A stretch of 64,000 nt of DNA from Phytophthora sp. 'mugwort' (lineage: Eukaryota; Oomycota; Peronosporomycetes; Peronosporales; Peronosporaceae): contig JAUCEF010000010.1 in assembly GCA_033558025.1 (NCBI GenBank), positions 1,761,001-1,825,000 of the forward strand, in the 5' to 3' direction. The translations under genes were made by a program, and so were the position numbers. Below, one piece after another: positions 42,710 to 51,552 of this stretch; position 1 is the first letter of the stretch; each line of letters begins with the position of its first letter. A model generated the notes under the pieces. The model was not told where the DNA came from. It saw nothing but the letters and a program-made list of their open reading frames with translations, and ran no database searches.

Positions 42710-44740
42710 TTACCGTCGCTTAGACAACGCCACCACCGTCGCTACAGTCAGTCCGCCGAGCAAAACTGCGACAAAAGGCGAATAATCCGAGTATTCTTGT
42801 GGCATGCCAATCCATCGAGCAAAAAGGCCGTTCAAGTCGTTGGAGTACATCGCTCTAACGTGTTTCTTGGACGTCTGCATGCTCTCAATATCCCGCTGAA
42901 TCATTTTGGCAGCAATCGGGTGGTAACGCGACTTGCAATCGTCGAAAATCGCAGCACCACGTGTTACACCCAACGTCCTACACAGGTCCCGGAAAAGTGG
43001 TCGCACGAATTTCATGCGGCCTTGTTCCTTCAGAAAACCCACAGTACGGTCCAATACACGCAAGTCACAAGATCGCAGCGACAGTGTGAACCAGCGGAAA
43101 CGCAGCTCCGAATTATGAGTCGTACTCAAGTGATGGTGCGCAAACACGTCAATGCTGTCAAGATGGGCCGCAGTAAGTCTTGTGTGACTACTAGTCTGCA
43201 ACAGAAGCAAGGTATCCAGAAGCAGAATCCACAACGAGGCAGGCCACTTGCGCAGAACACGGGGCTCCATGACCTTAGCCCATTTCTGGTCATCAATGGT
43301 GGTCATAATCTTCTCTCCAAGCAATCGAATCTGGCTGATCATCGATGTGTCAAACTTGTTTTCTATCAAAGGCATGCCAGTCGAGAAGAACCAGCCATCC
43401 CAGTCAATCTGGCTGCGCCATTCAGGTTGAGCCGCAAAATGCTTCTCAAAGAACGCACGGAAGTCCTGCGAGGTGACAGTCTGAAACTTGAATTTCTGAA
43501 TATATGCCTGAGCGAACAAGTCGAATTCTTCGGTGCCCACCACCGTCGACAGATAGTGCAAAAAGTTGAACCCTTTCTCATACGGCACCCGCGAGAACAC
43601 ATCATCTGGGTCAACACCTTCTGAGTTCGGCACTAGCGCCGTGTATGGATGCGAAGGCCCGAAAGACTGAATCGCCTCAACAAGTCCACGCATCCCTAAC
43701 GCAGCCTTGAGATCGTACGTCTTGGGGTCGTTATGAATCTTGGCCACAATCTTCCGCTCAAGCCACACCGTCCAGCCTTCATTGAGCCAGAAATCACTCC
43801 ACATCGCATTCGTCACTAGATTGCCCGTCCACGAGTGCGCAATCTCATGTGCCACCACATCTGCCAAGGACCTATCCCCAGCAAGCAGCGTCGGAGTCAC
43901 AAACGTCAAGCATGGGTTCTCCATCCCTCCGTACGGGAAGGACGGGGGCAGACATACGAGATCGTATCTCTTCCAAACATACTCCTGTCCCGTAATCTCC
44001 TCAGCTGCCTTCAAGAATGCTTCAGTCTGTGCGAATTCATGAGCAGCTCGAGTGACAACCCTCCGCTCGGCCCACACTCTGCTCCTCGGGCTCAGTTCAA
44101 CACTCTCCATCTCTCCAGCTGCGATAGCCAGCAGATATGACGGGATGGGTACATCCTGTCGAAAACTCCACTTCTTTGTCTGCTCGTGCTCGTTGCTCTT
44201 GACGTGGCCATGAGCAATGGCGCTCATCAGTACCGTGCACCAGTGCGGGACTGTCACGGTAGCCGAGTACGTGAACTTGGCCGCTGGAGTATCAGGACAC
44301 GGCACTATACTGCGAGCGTGGATCGCCTGGCACTGTGTGAACAGGAACGGGTGCTCCTTGCCTGCCGTCAAGAGCGGCGAGAGCCACTGGAGACCACTGG
44401 ACTGAGCTGAGGTCGCGTATGTCACTCGGACGGTGGTGGACAAGCTCGAAATGGGAACACTGAGTGCGCGGCCGAACCCAGAGTGTTGGTCACCCAAGCT
44501 GAAGTTACCGACATTCACTCCGTCTACTGAGACACTTGCAATACTCAGAAACTGAGTATCAAGAATCAGAACTGGAGCCGCGGCCGTGCCCGTGTAAGCG
44601 AATGTGTACTCGGCGAACCCGTTGAGCTGCTGACGCTCAAAGTCGATGGCTAACGTCCACTGCAGGTGGCGGTAGAGCACCTCGTCCAGGTTGGCGAAGG
44701 AATGCGAACGCAGTGAGGGGGAGACCGTGGGGGTAGCCAT
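42710..44740 (-). CDS. M1 zinc aminopeptidase, LTA4-hydrolase/aminopeptidase B-like, tail-anchored
   Basis: 676 residues from ATG 44740 (MATPTVSPSLRSHSFANLDE); the frame stays open upstream but that part is unlike the family. The exopeptidase motif GGMENP is at about 270-275 and the gluzincin site HEIAHSW plus LNEG (HExxH-18-E) at about 297-320, with PYEKGF further on providing the catalytic Tyr. These place it in the leukotriene A4 hydrolase/aminopeptidase B group, which remove N-terminal residues from peptides; true epoxide-hydrolase activity cannot be inferred. A C-terminal helical domain follows. Unusually the last 25 residues are hydrophobic then basic (PFVAVLLGGLTVATVVALSK), predicting a single C-tail membrane anchor. 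Divergent from the dynein light chain gene with 172 bp between ATGs. Confidence 0.9.
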   Translation of the reverse strand: MATPTVSPSLRSHSFANLDEVLYRHLQWTLAIDFERQQLNGFAEYTFAYTGTAAAPVLILDTQFLSIASVSVDGVNVGNFSLGDQHSGFGRALSVPISSLSTTVRVTYATSAQSSGLQWLSPLLTAGKEHPFLFTQCQAIHARSIVPCPDTPAAKFTYSATVTVPHWCTVLMSAIAHGHVKSNEHEQTKKWSFRQDVPIPSYLLAIAAGEMESVELSPRSRVWAERRVVTRAAHEFAQTEAFLKAAEEITGQEYVWKRYDLVCLPPSFPYGGMENPCLTFVTPTLLAGDRSLADVVAHEIAHSWTGNLVTNAMWSDFWLNEGWTVWLERKIVAKIHNDPKTYDLKAALGMRGLVEAIQSFGPSHPYTALVPNSEGVDPDDVFSRVPYEKGFNFLHYLSTVVGTEEFDLFAQAYIQKFKFQTVTSQDFRAFFEKHFAAQPEWRSQIDWDGWFFSTGMPLIENKFDTSMISQIRLLGEKIMTTIDDQKWAKVMEPRVLRKWPASLWILLLDTLLLLQTSSHTRLTAAHLDSIDVFAHHHLSTTHNSELRFRWFTLSLRSCDLRVLDRTVGFLKEQGRMKFVRPLFRDLCRTLGVTRGAAIFDDCKSRYHPIAAKMIQRDIESMQTSKKHVRAMYSNDLNGLFARWIGMPQEYSDYSPFVAVLLGGLTVATVVALSKRR

Positions 44741-44912
44741 CTCCAAGAGGTGCGTGCTCTGAAGTGAGACCAAGACGCAGTTTGAGACGTTTGGTTGGCT
44801 GATCAAGGAGATGGTGTAATGCACATAAACTGAGTCGTCTACACCAAATGTAGCCATGTCGCGAAACGACGCGACTTTTATTGGAGCACTGTAGCATCCG
44901 GTTGCTGTGACG
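44741..44912. promoter_or_regulatory. Bidirectional promoter region
   Basis: The 172 bases between the ATGs of the aminopeptidase (minus) and the axonemal dynein light chain (plus) must contain both leaders and promoters. No TATA box or clear initiator picked out. Confidence 0.5.
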
Positions 44913-45790
44913 ATGATCCCGCCGCAGAGTTCGCTGGTGAAGTACAATAACCCGATCCTTGTGAGTTCGAGCAAGGACAAGACACTACTCAAGGGAAAGA
45001 AACATGGCGTCGCTGCTAAGTATGGGAATCAGGCGCCGATTGGCGATGCCAATGTGTCGGGAGCTCCGCCGGCTCCCAAGCCGACGGTCTTCACGGGGAG
45101 CAACACTCAGAGCGGGAACCCGACAGAAGATATACTGAACTCGATCTTGCCGCCTAAGGAGTGGACGGAGGATGGACAGCTTTGGGTGCAGTACGTGTCG
45201 AGTACCCCAGCGACGAGGCTGGACGTGGTGAATCTGCAGGAGCAGTTGGATCTGAGACTGCAACAGAGGCAAGCGAGAGAGACGGGAATCTGTCCTGTAC
45301 GTGAAGAACTCTACGCTCAGTGTTTTGGTACGTCATCATGAGAATTGTAGCAGATGCCTTCAATGTCTCGACTTTAAAAGCTAATTAATGTGCTTTCGTT
45401 GTATGTGTAGACGAGCTGATTCGGCAGATCACGATCAACTGTTCCGAGCGGGGACTGTTGCTGCTTCGTGTGCGTGATGAGGCCCGGATGACGATTGCAG
45501 CTTATCAGACGTTATATGAGTCGAGCATTGCGTTCGGAATGCGCAAGGCACTTATGGCCGAGCAGAAAAAGATGGAGGCTGAGCAACAAATTCGCACTCT
45601 CGAAGGCGAGCTGCGTGATTTAACATCGCAGATAGAAGAGCTCAGTACGAGATGTGAGGCTGTGGCGCGACGTGAGGAGGAGAAGAAGGCGCAAGATGAG
45701 AAGAAGCACCAGGAAGAGGTGGAGCTTTTGCGCAAGAACAATGACCAGTTGAAGGCGAGTCTCGAGAGCATGCTAGCAGCTCCGAAGTAG
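44913..45790 (+). CDS. DNALI1: Axonemal dynein light intermediate chain p28 (DNALI1), 2 exons
   Basis: Exons 44913-45327 and 45411-45790 (GTACGT...GTAG intron splitting an Asp codon) give 264 residues, near the family's usual length. Start MIPPQSSLVKYNNPILVSSS matches the conserved family N-terminus. The conserved core ILPPKEWTEDGQLWVQYVSS, TRLDVVNLQEQLDLRLQQRQ, ARETGICPVREELYAQCF crosses the splice into DELIRQITINCSERGLLLLR and AAYQTLYESSIAFGMRKAL. Residues about 190-255 are a coiled coil. It is a subunit of inner-arm dyneins in motile flagella, so expression is expected at zoospore formation. Its presence implies a flagellated life stage. Confidence 0.95.
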
Positions 45791-45896
45791 ACACTCTTGA
45801 TACGTCGCTCGGGAGAATGCCTTCGTCTATTAAATGCATTTTGGTTCTATTCTTCTTCGCCGCTTAAAACTTCTCTGTCGGTATTATTCTGCTAGT

Positions 45897-47171
45897 TCAT
45901 AGATCAGTAAGTTCACGGCTTGTTAGTTGGGCAATCTTTCGGACTGGAACATCAATAGAGACTAGACCATCCGGACGACAGGAACCGTGGAGAAGCGCTA
46001 GCATGTGCTGCTCGGCGCCGTCCGCAAGTGCTCCGAGGTGATATCCCCCCTCCATGACCGACACAAGTTTACCATCGCAGCACTCCCACGCCAAAGTGCA
46101 CAGCTCTGTCGTAAGCCAGTAGAAGTCGCTGGCCTCCAGTCGAAAATCAGCCAGTGGATCACGTGACGATCCGTCGAATCCCATCGATATCATCAACAAT
46201 TGCGGGCAGTACTCTCTTACACGCGGGATCACTGTAACTGCGAACTGTTCACGGTACTGTTGAGCAGTGCATCGCGCTCGCAATGGCACATTCAGCAGAT
46301 TCCTATGCGTCCCTTTTTCACAAGCAAAACCTGAGTTCGGAAAGCACGGCGAAGCCTGATGCATCGAAACATACAGCAGTCTAGGCTCCCTGTCCGCGAC
46401 TTCCTGCGTCCCATTGCCATGATGCGCATCAACGTCCACAATCGCCACACGACTCAGTCCGTGCTTCTCCATTGCATGCAGCGCCGCCACCGCCACGTTG
46501 TTAAACACGCAAAACCCCATCGCACGACACCGCTCCGCATGATGCCCAGGCGGGCGCACAGCACAGAACGCGTTGCGGATTTCATTGCTCTCGCTCATCA
46601 CTCTGTCCACTGCCAGGCACGCTCCACCCGCCGCAACTCTCGCTGCTGCCAACGTGTGTCTCATGAGCGCTACGTCGTCCCCCAACTCAACGAATTCATA
46701 CTGCTTGTAGTACTCCTTCTTCCCTCGTATAGTCGGTATCTTGCTAGCTCTCGGGCTAGGTGACGCAAAAGTAGCATAAGCCTCTCCGTCTCCACTCACC
46801 ACTTCGCAGCGCCTCAACGCGTCCAGCGCCGTCATGCTGCGCTCCACCTTGCTGCTCATCCGGACCACCATATCCACGTACACTTCTCGATGCGTTCGCT
46901 GCAGCTGCTCATCGGTAGCAGCAGGCAGCGACGTCTCCGTCTCCAGCCGCGGAAACCTCTCGCCGAGGCGTCTTAGTACAACATGCAGACGTTCGGGTCG
47001 CTCCATCCGCCCGGGCATGCGGTGCAGCAGACAAATGTCGCTGGAGAGCAGCAAGCTGCGCGAGCCGTGCAGCACCGCAGCAGCGATTGCGCGCCAGGCG
47101 TGACACACGAAAAGCAGCGACTCACATTCACGGGACGTCAGGAAGCCCGAGAGCAGCAGCGAGCGCAGCAT
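45897..47171 (-). CDS. Class II-type histone deacetylase with F-box-like N-terminus
   Basis: 424 residues, single exon, ATG 47171. The deacetylase domain occupies about 50-395: RPERLHVVLRRLGERFP, the charge-relay motif PPGHH (207-211), DVDAHHGNGTQ (246-256, with zinc ligands Asp248 and His250), GFDGSSRDPL with the third zinc ligand Asp333, and GGY (375-377) with the transition-state Tyr. All catalytic residues are present, so an active zinc-dependent lysine deacetylase acting on histones or other proteins is expected. Residues about 4-34 (LLSGFLTSRECESLLFVCHA followed by WRAIAAA) resemble the second half of an F-box. Divergent from the ubiquitin-like gene at 47326 with 154 bp between ATGs. 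Confidence 0.9.
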   Translation of the reverse strand: MLRSLLLSGFLTSRECESLLFVCHAWRAIAAAVLHGSRSLLLSSDICLLHRMPGRMERPERLHVVLRRLGERFPRLETETSLPAATDEQLQRTHREVYVDMVVRMSSKVERSMTALDALRRCEVVSGDGEAYATFASPSPRASKIPTIRGKKEYYKQYEFVELGDDVALMRHTLAAARVAAGGACLAVDRVMSESNEIRNAFCAVRPPGHHAERCRAMGFCVFNNVAVAALHAMEKHGLSRVAIVDVDAHHGNGTQEVADREPRLLYVSMHQASPCFPNSGFACEKGTHRNLLNVPLRARCTAQQYREQFAVTVIPRVREYCPQLLMISMGFDGSSRDPLADFRLEASDFYWLTTELCTLAWECCDGKLVSVMEGGYHLGALADGAEQHMLALLHGSCRPDGLVSIDVPVRKIAQLTSRELTDL

Positions 47172-47325
47172 CAGAAAGTGACGGACTGATGCAAATCACC
47201 AAAAGAGGAGCTATTTATAGCCTCGCATTCGTTCTGATTGGCTGAAAGTCGAAAGAGCAGCGATTATATTACGGAAAAGCAAGTCAGTTGCGAAGGTTAA
47301 GCGCCGGCGGATCTCGCTAAGCACG
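47172..47325. promoter_or_regulatory. Bidirectional promoter, HDAC / ubiquitin-like gene
   Basis: 154 bases between divergent ATGs. On the minus strand CAGTCCGTCACTTTC just before the HDAC ATG loosely resembles an oomycete initiator with one extra base. Confidence 0.4.
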
Positions 47326-47877
47326 ATGGGGCCGTACATCCGCGTGAAGAGAAGGAACCAGACCGTGTTCCTGGACGTGCAGTTGGGAGAATCGTTCCTT
47401 AGTGTCAAAGAGAAGCTGGGCTCTATGTTCCATCTGCCGTCCACGAGCATCCAGCTCTGGCAGGGACTCAACCAGGTGCGGAATAAGATTATATAATTAT
47501 TGTTATTTTTGCAAAAACCTAAAAAAAGTTAGTTTTACTTACTATATTATACTGGTATGGCGACGTTCTACTGTGTCAAATAAATGGCAGAAAGAGAACA
47601 AGGAGTTCGCAGACGCTGCGACGCTGTCGGACCATGAACTGCAGAATGACGCGGTGATCTACATGTGCTGGAAGAAAGAGAGTACGTGCTGGTTTGTTTT
47701 ATTATTATTATTCTTTGTTGGAATCTAACGGTGTTCCATTGGATTGTTATCAAAAATACGATAGACTCGGACCAGTGGGAAGAATTGAGTGTGACCAAGG
47801 TGGAAGCTCTGGATGCTGGAGAGACATCGGGTTCAGGTGGTGGGCCTACAGGAGGAAGTGGGGCCAAACCGGAGTGA
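47326..47877 (+). CDS. Ubiquitin-like (elongin B-like) protein, 3 exons
   Basis: Exons 47326-47475, 47591-47681 and 47765-47877 give 117 residues. Introns are GTGCGG...GCAG (phase 0) and GTACGT...ATAG (phase 1). The N-terminus MGPYIRVKRRNQTVFLDVQL with LSVKEKLGSMF reads as the first beta-hairpin and helix of a ubiquitin fold, and LSDHELQNDAVIYMCWKKE as its last strand, followed by the acidic DSDQWEELSVTKVEAL and a Gly-rich tail. This layout matches the short ubiquitin-like proteins of plants related to elongin B (YIRVKRxKTTYF start, ENDAVVALTLRKDD end). There is no C-terminal GG, so it is not a conjugated modifier; an adaptor role in a cullin-type ligase is possible but inferred. Confidence 0.75.
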
Positions 47878-48428
47878 GGGTAGACTGTTAGGGGTTAGTT
47901 GATTTTTTTTAAGCCGCCCCCAAAATAATGGACTTCTCATCAGCAAGATTGTTTTCTTCGGCAGCGGGTTGTGACCACAGGGTAGCAATGGAAGAAATCC
48001 GTGCAGGGGAGTCTCTAATATATGAGAGAGTATCTGGGCTTGATTGATCCCAGATTTAAATATCTTCTGCATCTTTGAAGGTGTATCATATGGCCAGACG
48101 TCCAAATAAAATTTGGGTTGTGAGGAATACATGTACGGCCAGCCGTCTCCGTAAAGTATTATTTAGTTCGATCGGCCACTACTCAACTTACCAATAAAAC
48201 TCCTTGAAATACTATGTAGTACATGTATTAATATATGTACAAATGCCATGAGGTTATATGGCTTTTTAACGATTTACAGGACTCCGTTGGGTGTTACTTC
48301 CAGTTGTACCTATATTGTGGTGGTAAGGAGGCCTGCTAAACACGTTTTTTTTTCCATCAGAACCGTCTTACTTTAGCCTACCATGACCTCGGTCTGAATA
48401 TATATGTACTGTAAAGCAAACAGTACAT
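47878..48428. other. Convergent 3' spacer, no gene
   Basis: Downstream of the ubiquitin-like gene and of the ASNSD1-like gene. Contains a TACATGTA-type palindrome region near 48210-48245. No coding feature seen. Confidence 0.45.
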
Positions 48429-48521
48429 GGGCGTGTGTAGACAGAATTACTTCTTACATTAGTAATGTAAGAAGTAATACATTTATGAAATGTAAGAAGT
48501 AATTCTGTCTACACACGCCCA
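48428..48521. repeat. Perfect 33-bp inverted repeat downstream of ASNSD1-like gene
   Basis: Arms 48428-48460 and 48489-48521 are perfect reverse complements around a 28-base loop. The loop itself holds a third, direct copy of the inner arm core (AATGTAAGAAGTAAT, near 48464-48478). The repeat starts 36 bases past the minus-strand stop at 48557 and so would lie in the 3' UTR of that transcript. Confidence 0.9.
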
Positions 48522-48556
48522 GCGCACACAGAATATACACGTAATGGACGTCAACT

Positions 48557-50965
48557 TTATTCTCCCCCAACGCTCGAGAATTTGTTCCTGCCTTGCGTTT
48601 GGCGATAACTGCCAGTGGTCGAGACCTTGGCGATCCGAGATCCAAACTGGATCGCCCGCTTGGCCAAACCTGCGCAACTTTGTAGTCCAAGAGTCTTCGC
48701 CACAAAACGCAGCGCTCGCTTATCACCAACACCACGCGGCAAATGACCGTCACAGAGGCTGGAGACCGGAAATGTTGCAATGACAGACACGACGTTCTCG
48801 TCAAGATACGGGAAGCGCGCTTCTCGTCCGTGTGCAGCAATGCAGCGGTCGTCACGTCCAAGATTGCGCTTCCAGATGCGACTTAGATCCATCTCCAGCT
48901 CAGCTCTCAACGCTGATTCTCCTCCATGAATCAGTGTCGTTCGATGGCGTCCGTAGCCTGCAAGCTGTTCGTCTGCACCAATTCCTACGAGAACCACGCG
49001 CGCTTTTGTCTGATACTCAGTCGATATCGAATGTTCCCTTTTCGCATTGAAGATCGGTAAAGCCGGAGTGTTTTCCTGTCCTTGTTTGCAGCGGTGTACA
49101 CGACAGCAAATCAACGGTGATTCTTTCTGCGTTCTATTGCAGAGATCCAAGAGTAGATCGAGATGGGTTTGTGATTGAATTCCCATGGCAATCAACTTGG
49201 CACGATACCCCAGCGCATCTCTTGGCTCAACGGGCTGATCACCAGTTATCAATTTGTTGACTGCTCGTTGTATCTTGAAGCAGCAGCTTTTGCAGACTCC
49301 CACTACACAGCCACGTTTCCGTTTGCGGCCGCATCGATTTACCGGACACAGCAGCGCACTTTTGCTCATATTGTGACGATCAAAGAGCTGAAGAGCAGCA
49401 ACTTCCAGCTCGAGCTCACGAAGATCGGCTTGTTGGGGATTGAGAAACGCGTTCAACTCTTCTAGCGTGGCCGTTCCAGCGTTTTTTAAAGCGGCTTTTT
49501 CCAGTTCTCCACGTCCACGTGAGAGGAACCAAAAGGCTGCGCCGATGTTAAAATCCATGTGCGTATCGCACGGAGCCATGAGCGTTCGTACTTCTCGTTG
49601 CATGCTCGAAAGCTCCGTTAGCGGCACGTTTACTTTGATGAGATTCCACTGGCGCTCTGGGAATAATGCACAGAGCTCAGCGTGTGCCAACTCCGCGGCG
49701 CGTCGGTCAGGCGAATTAAAACCCGAGTTCTCATCAAAGCAGACGGTCAACAGATCAACCGGTTCGTCCACAGCAACGTGGAAATGCGCAAGAGCTGCTA
49801 ATACTACCGAGTCTAATCCACCTGAAAATAGGACGGCGACGCGCGCTCCAGCGTCTGAAGAACCTGCCGATGGGATGGAGCGTACGCGGATACCAACTGC
49901 ATTGCTGAGAGCGACCAAGAGTGCACATGCTGAAGATGCCAACGTCTTTGTGTCCTCTTGGGCAGCTCCTTCGGTCTCTAAAATTGCACTTGGACAAGGT
50001 AATTTACAGTCAAAACGATCCAGAATGTGATTGAATGCATCGTTCATCGAGACCTGTAGTGGCAATTTGGGAACCAAAGGCGGGTACGGATGAAACTCCA
50101 TTCTGTACATCGGCGACGTCGTCTGACGCGCTCGCAGATCCAACACGTAGATCCCCGAGGAAGGCAGTTCCCGGTACTGTGCCAGGTCGTCGTCGTTGTC
50201 ACCAATTGCCACATTGCTTAACACGAAACGAGTCAAGTCACTGTCACTAAACTCCATCTGAGTCGTTTCAGGTCCAGCCAGAGTCGTAACCAGATCTTTT
50301 TCACCTTTACCTTCACATCGGTAGAGCAGACTCCTGCGTCCAAATCGGTCGTGAGCAAAGTATACCCGCTTCGTCTTCTCATGTAGCCACACCACCGCGA
50401 AGGGACCCCGCACACGTCGCAACAGCTCTACCACCGGGTCCTTCTGCCTTTCGCCGTCTTCCAGTGTCAATTTTGCCAGTTTTTCTCCTGCAAGTTGCAA
50501 TTTTTCGGATAGAAAAATCGTATCACTGTGTTGCATTAATTTCCTTTCGTCGTCATCTTGTTGGCTTGTTAAATTGTTCTCATCCATCGCGAATACTTCC
50601 CCGTTCCAGCACAAAACGTTGTCGTCCGCATCTTTAACTGGCTGGGAAGTTACTTGATCCCCTCGTAAATGCAACACGGCAGCATGCATAGCGACTTTGA
50701 AGCCTGTGCAGGCTTCGTCTTTATTGGATTCCGTGCTGAAGCGCCGAATGAGTTGCTGGTAGTGATCGGGACCGCGTTGGCACAGTCTTCGCTGGAGTTT
50801 AAGGTGGAATTCTGATGATTCAATGAGGTTATTAACATGGGGATCATCGTTGCGATCAGGCGGGGAAGATGGAGAGCTTGCAAGGGATGGCAAAGCGAGA
50901 GGATGTGTGCAGCATGCAGCACAAGGCGAGGAGAGAGCGGTGAGCACGAGTCCGATGCCGCACAT
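48557..50965 (-). CDS. Asparagine synthetase domain-containing protein 1-like (ASNSD1-like)
   Basis: 802 residues, single exon, ATG 50965. MCGIGLVL places a nucleophilic Cys2 at the mature N-terminus of a class II glutamine amidotransferase domain (about 2-280, with RGPDHY near 64 and WNGEVF near 120). The synthetase half has the PP-loop SGGLDS (381-386), and the downstream GIGADEQLAGYGRHR (661-675) and REARFPYLDE (714-723). The divergence from true asparagine synthetase and the layout suit the ASNSD1 family, whose function is poorly known. An insertion of about 160 residues (485-645) separates the PP-loop from the GADE motif and has a Cys-rich patch: Cys540, 545, 553, 558, 561, 562 in a basic setting, then CCRVHRC (620-626), suggesting a zinc-binding module. 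Confidence 0.88.
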   Translation of the reverse strand: MCGIGLVLTALSSPCAACCTHPLALPSLASSPSSPPDRNDDPHVNNLIESSEFHLKLQRRLCQRGPDHYQQLIRRFSTESNKDEACTGFKVAMHAAVLHLRGDQVTSQPVKDADDNVLCWNGEVFAMDENNLTSQQDDDERKLMQHSDTIFLSEKLQLAGEKLAKLTLEDGERQKDPVVELLRRVRGPFAVVWLHEKTKRVYFAHDRFGRRSLLYRCEGKGEKDLVTTLAGPETTQMEFSDSDLTRFVLSNVAIGDNDDDLAQYRELPSSGIYVLDLRARQTTSPMYRMEFHPYPPLVPKLPLQVSMNDAFNHILDRFDCKLPCPSAILETEGAAQEDTKTLASSACALLVALSNAVGIRVRSIPSAGSSDAGARVAVLFSGGLDSVVLAALAHFHVAVDEPVDLLTVCFDENSGFNSPDRRAAELAHAELCALFPERQWNLIKVNVPLTELSSMQREVRTLMAPCDTHMDFNIGAAFWFLSRGRGELEKAALKNAGTATLEELNAFLNPQQADLRELELEVAALQLFDRHNMSKSALLCPVNRCGRKRKRGCVVGVCKSCCFKIQRAVNKLITGDQPVEPRDALGYRAKLIAMGIQSQTHLDLLLDLCNRTQKESPLICCRVHRCKQGQENTPALPIFNAKREHSISTEYQTKARVVLVGIGADEQLAGYGRHRTTLIHGGESALRAELEMDLSRIWKRNLGRDDRCIAAHGREARFPYLDENVVSVIATFPVSSLCDGHLPRGVGDKRALRFVAKTLGLQSCAGLAKRAIQFGSRIAKVSTTGSYRQTQGRNKFSSVGGE

Positions 50966-51552
50966 CAGGAGCCAGCCAAAAACGTTTGGACTATATTAAG
51001 TAAGAGAGGGATTTATTAATTTAGGCAAACTGCTTAAATTCCAACTTTCTGGATAAATTAGCCAATCAACATTCGCAATATCTTGTTGTGTGCTTTTCAA
51101 GCACTGCTTGAACTTCGTCAACTTCGCGTTGAAATCCGTAGTCACAGCGTAGTTAAGATATGACGTCGCTGTTTTAAACCCTTAAAAAAGGGCATACAAT
51201 CGAGCTTCGACAGACATTTAGCTTCGACGGGGTAGCCTTGAAGCGTCCAAACTGTCTGACCGACAACCCTCCCCAGAAGTCAAAAGCAGTTCTCGTCAGG
51301 TCGTCTGCTCCATATAGTTGTGCATCTTCCATATGCATACTTGAGTGATGGCTTGACATTTCAGCTAGTTTCTCGGCTGTTTTCAGTTGATCTGATATTG
51401 CAACGATAGGGACGAAGTTTGTACCGCAAGCATGTAGAAATTTGTGAACTCGCTATTATAATATGTTCACATTTGCAACAATCATATGCACGTACGAACT
51501 ATTTTGAATATATCCAGATGGAGAAAAAGCCACGGCTCCCGTCAGCAGAATA
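50966..51552. other. Intergenic, no gene
   Basis: Promoter region of the ASNSD1-like gene and 3' end of the START gene. The longest frame (minus, 51174-51359, 61 codons) has no recognisable motif. Confidence 0.45.

Noticed and set aside
44741..44992. N-terminal extension of the aminopeptidase beyond 44740
   Set aside because: The extra residues do not resemble the family start and would overlap the divergent dynein light chain gene.
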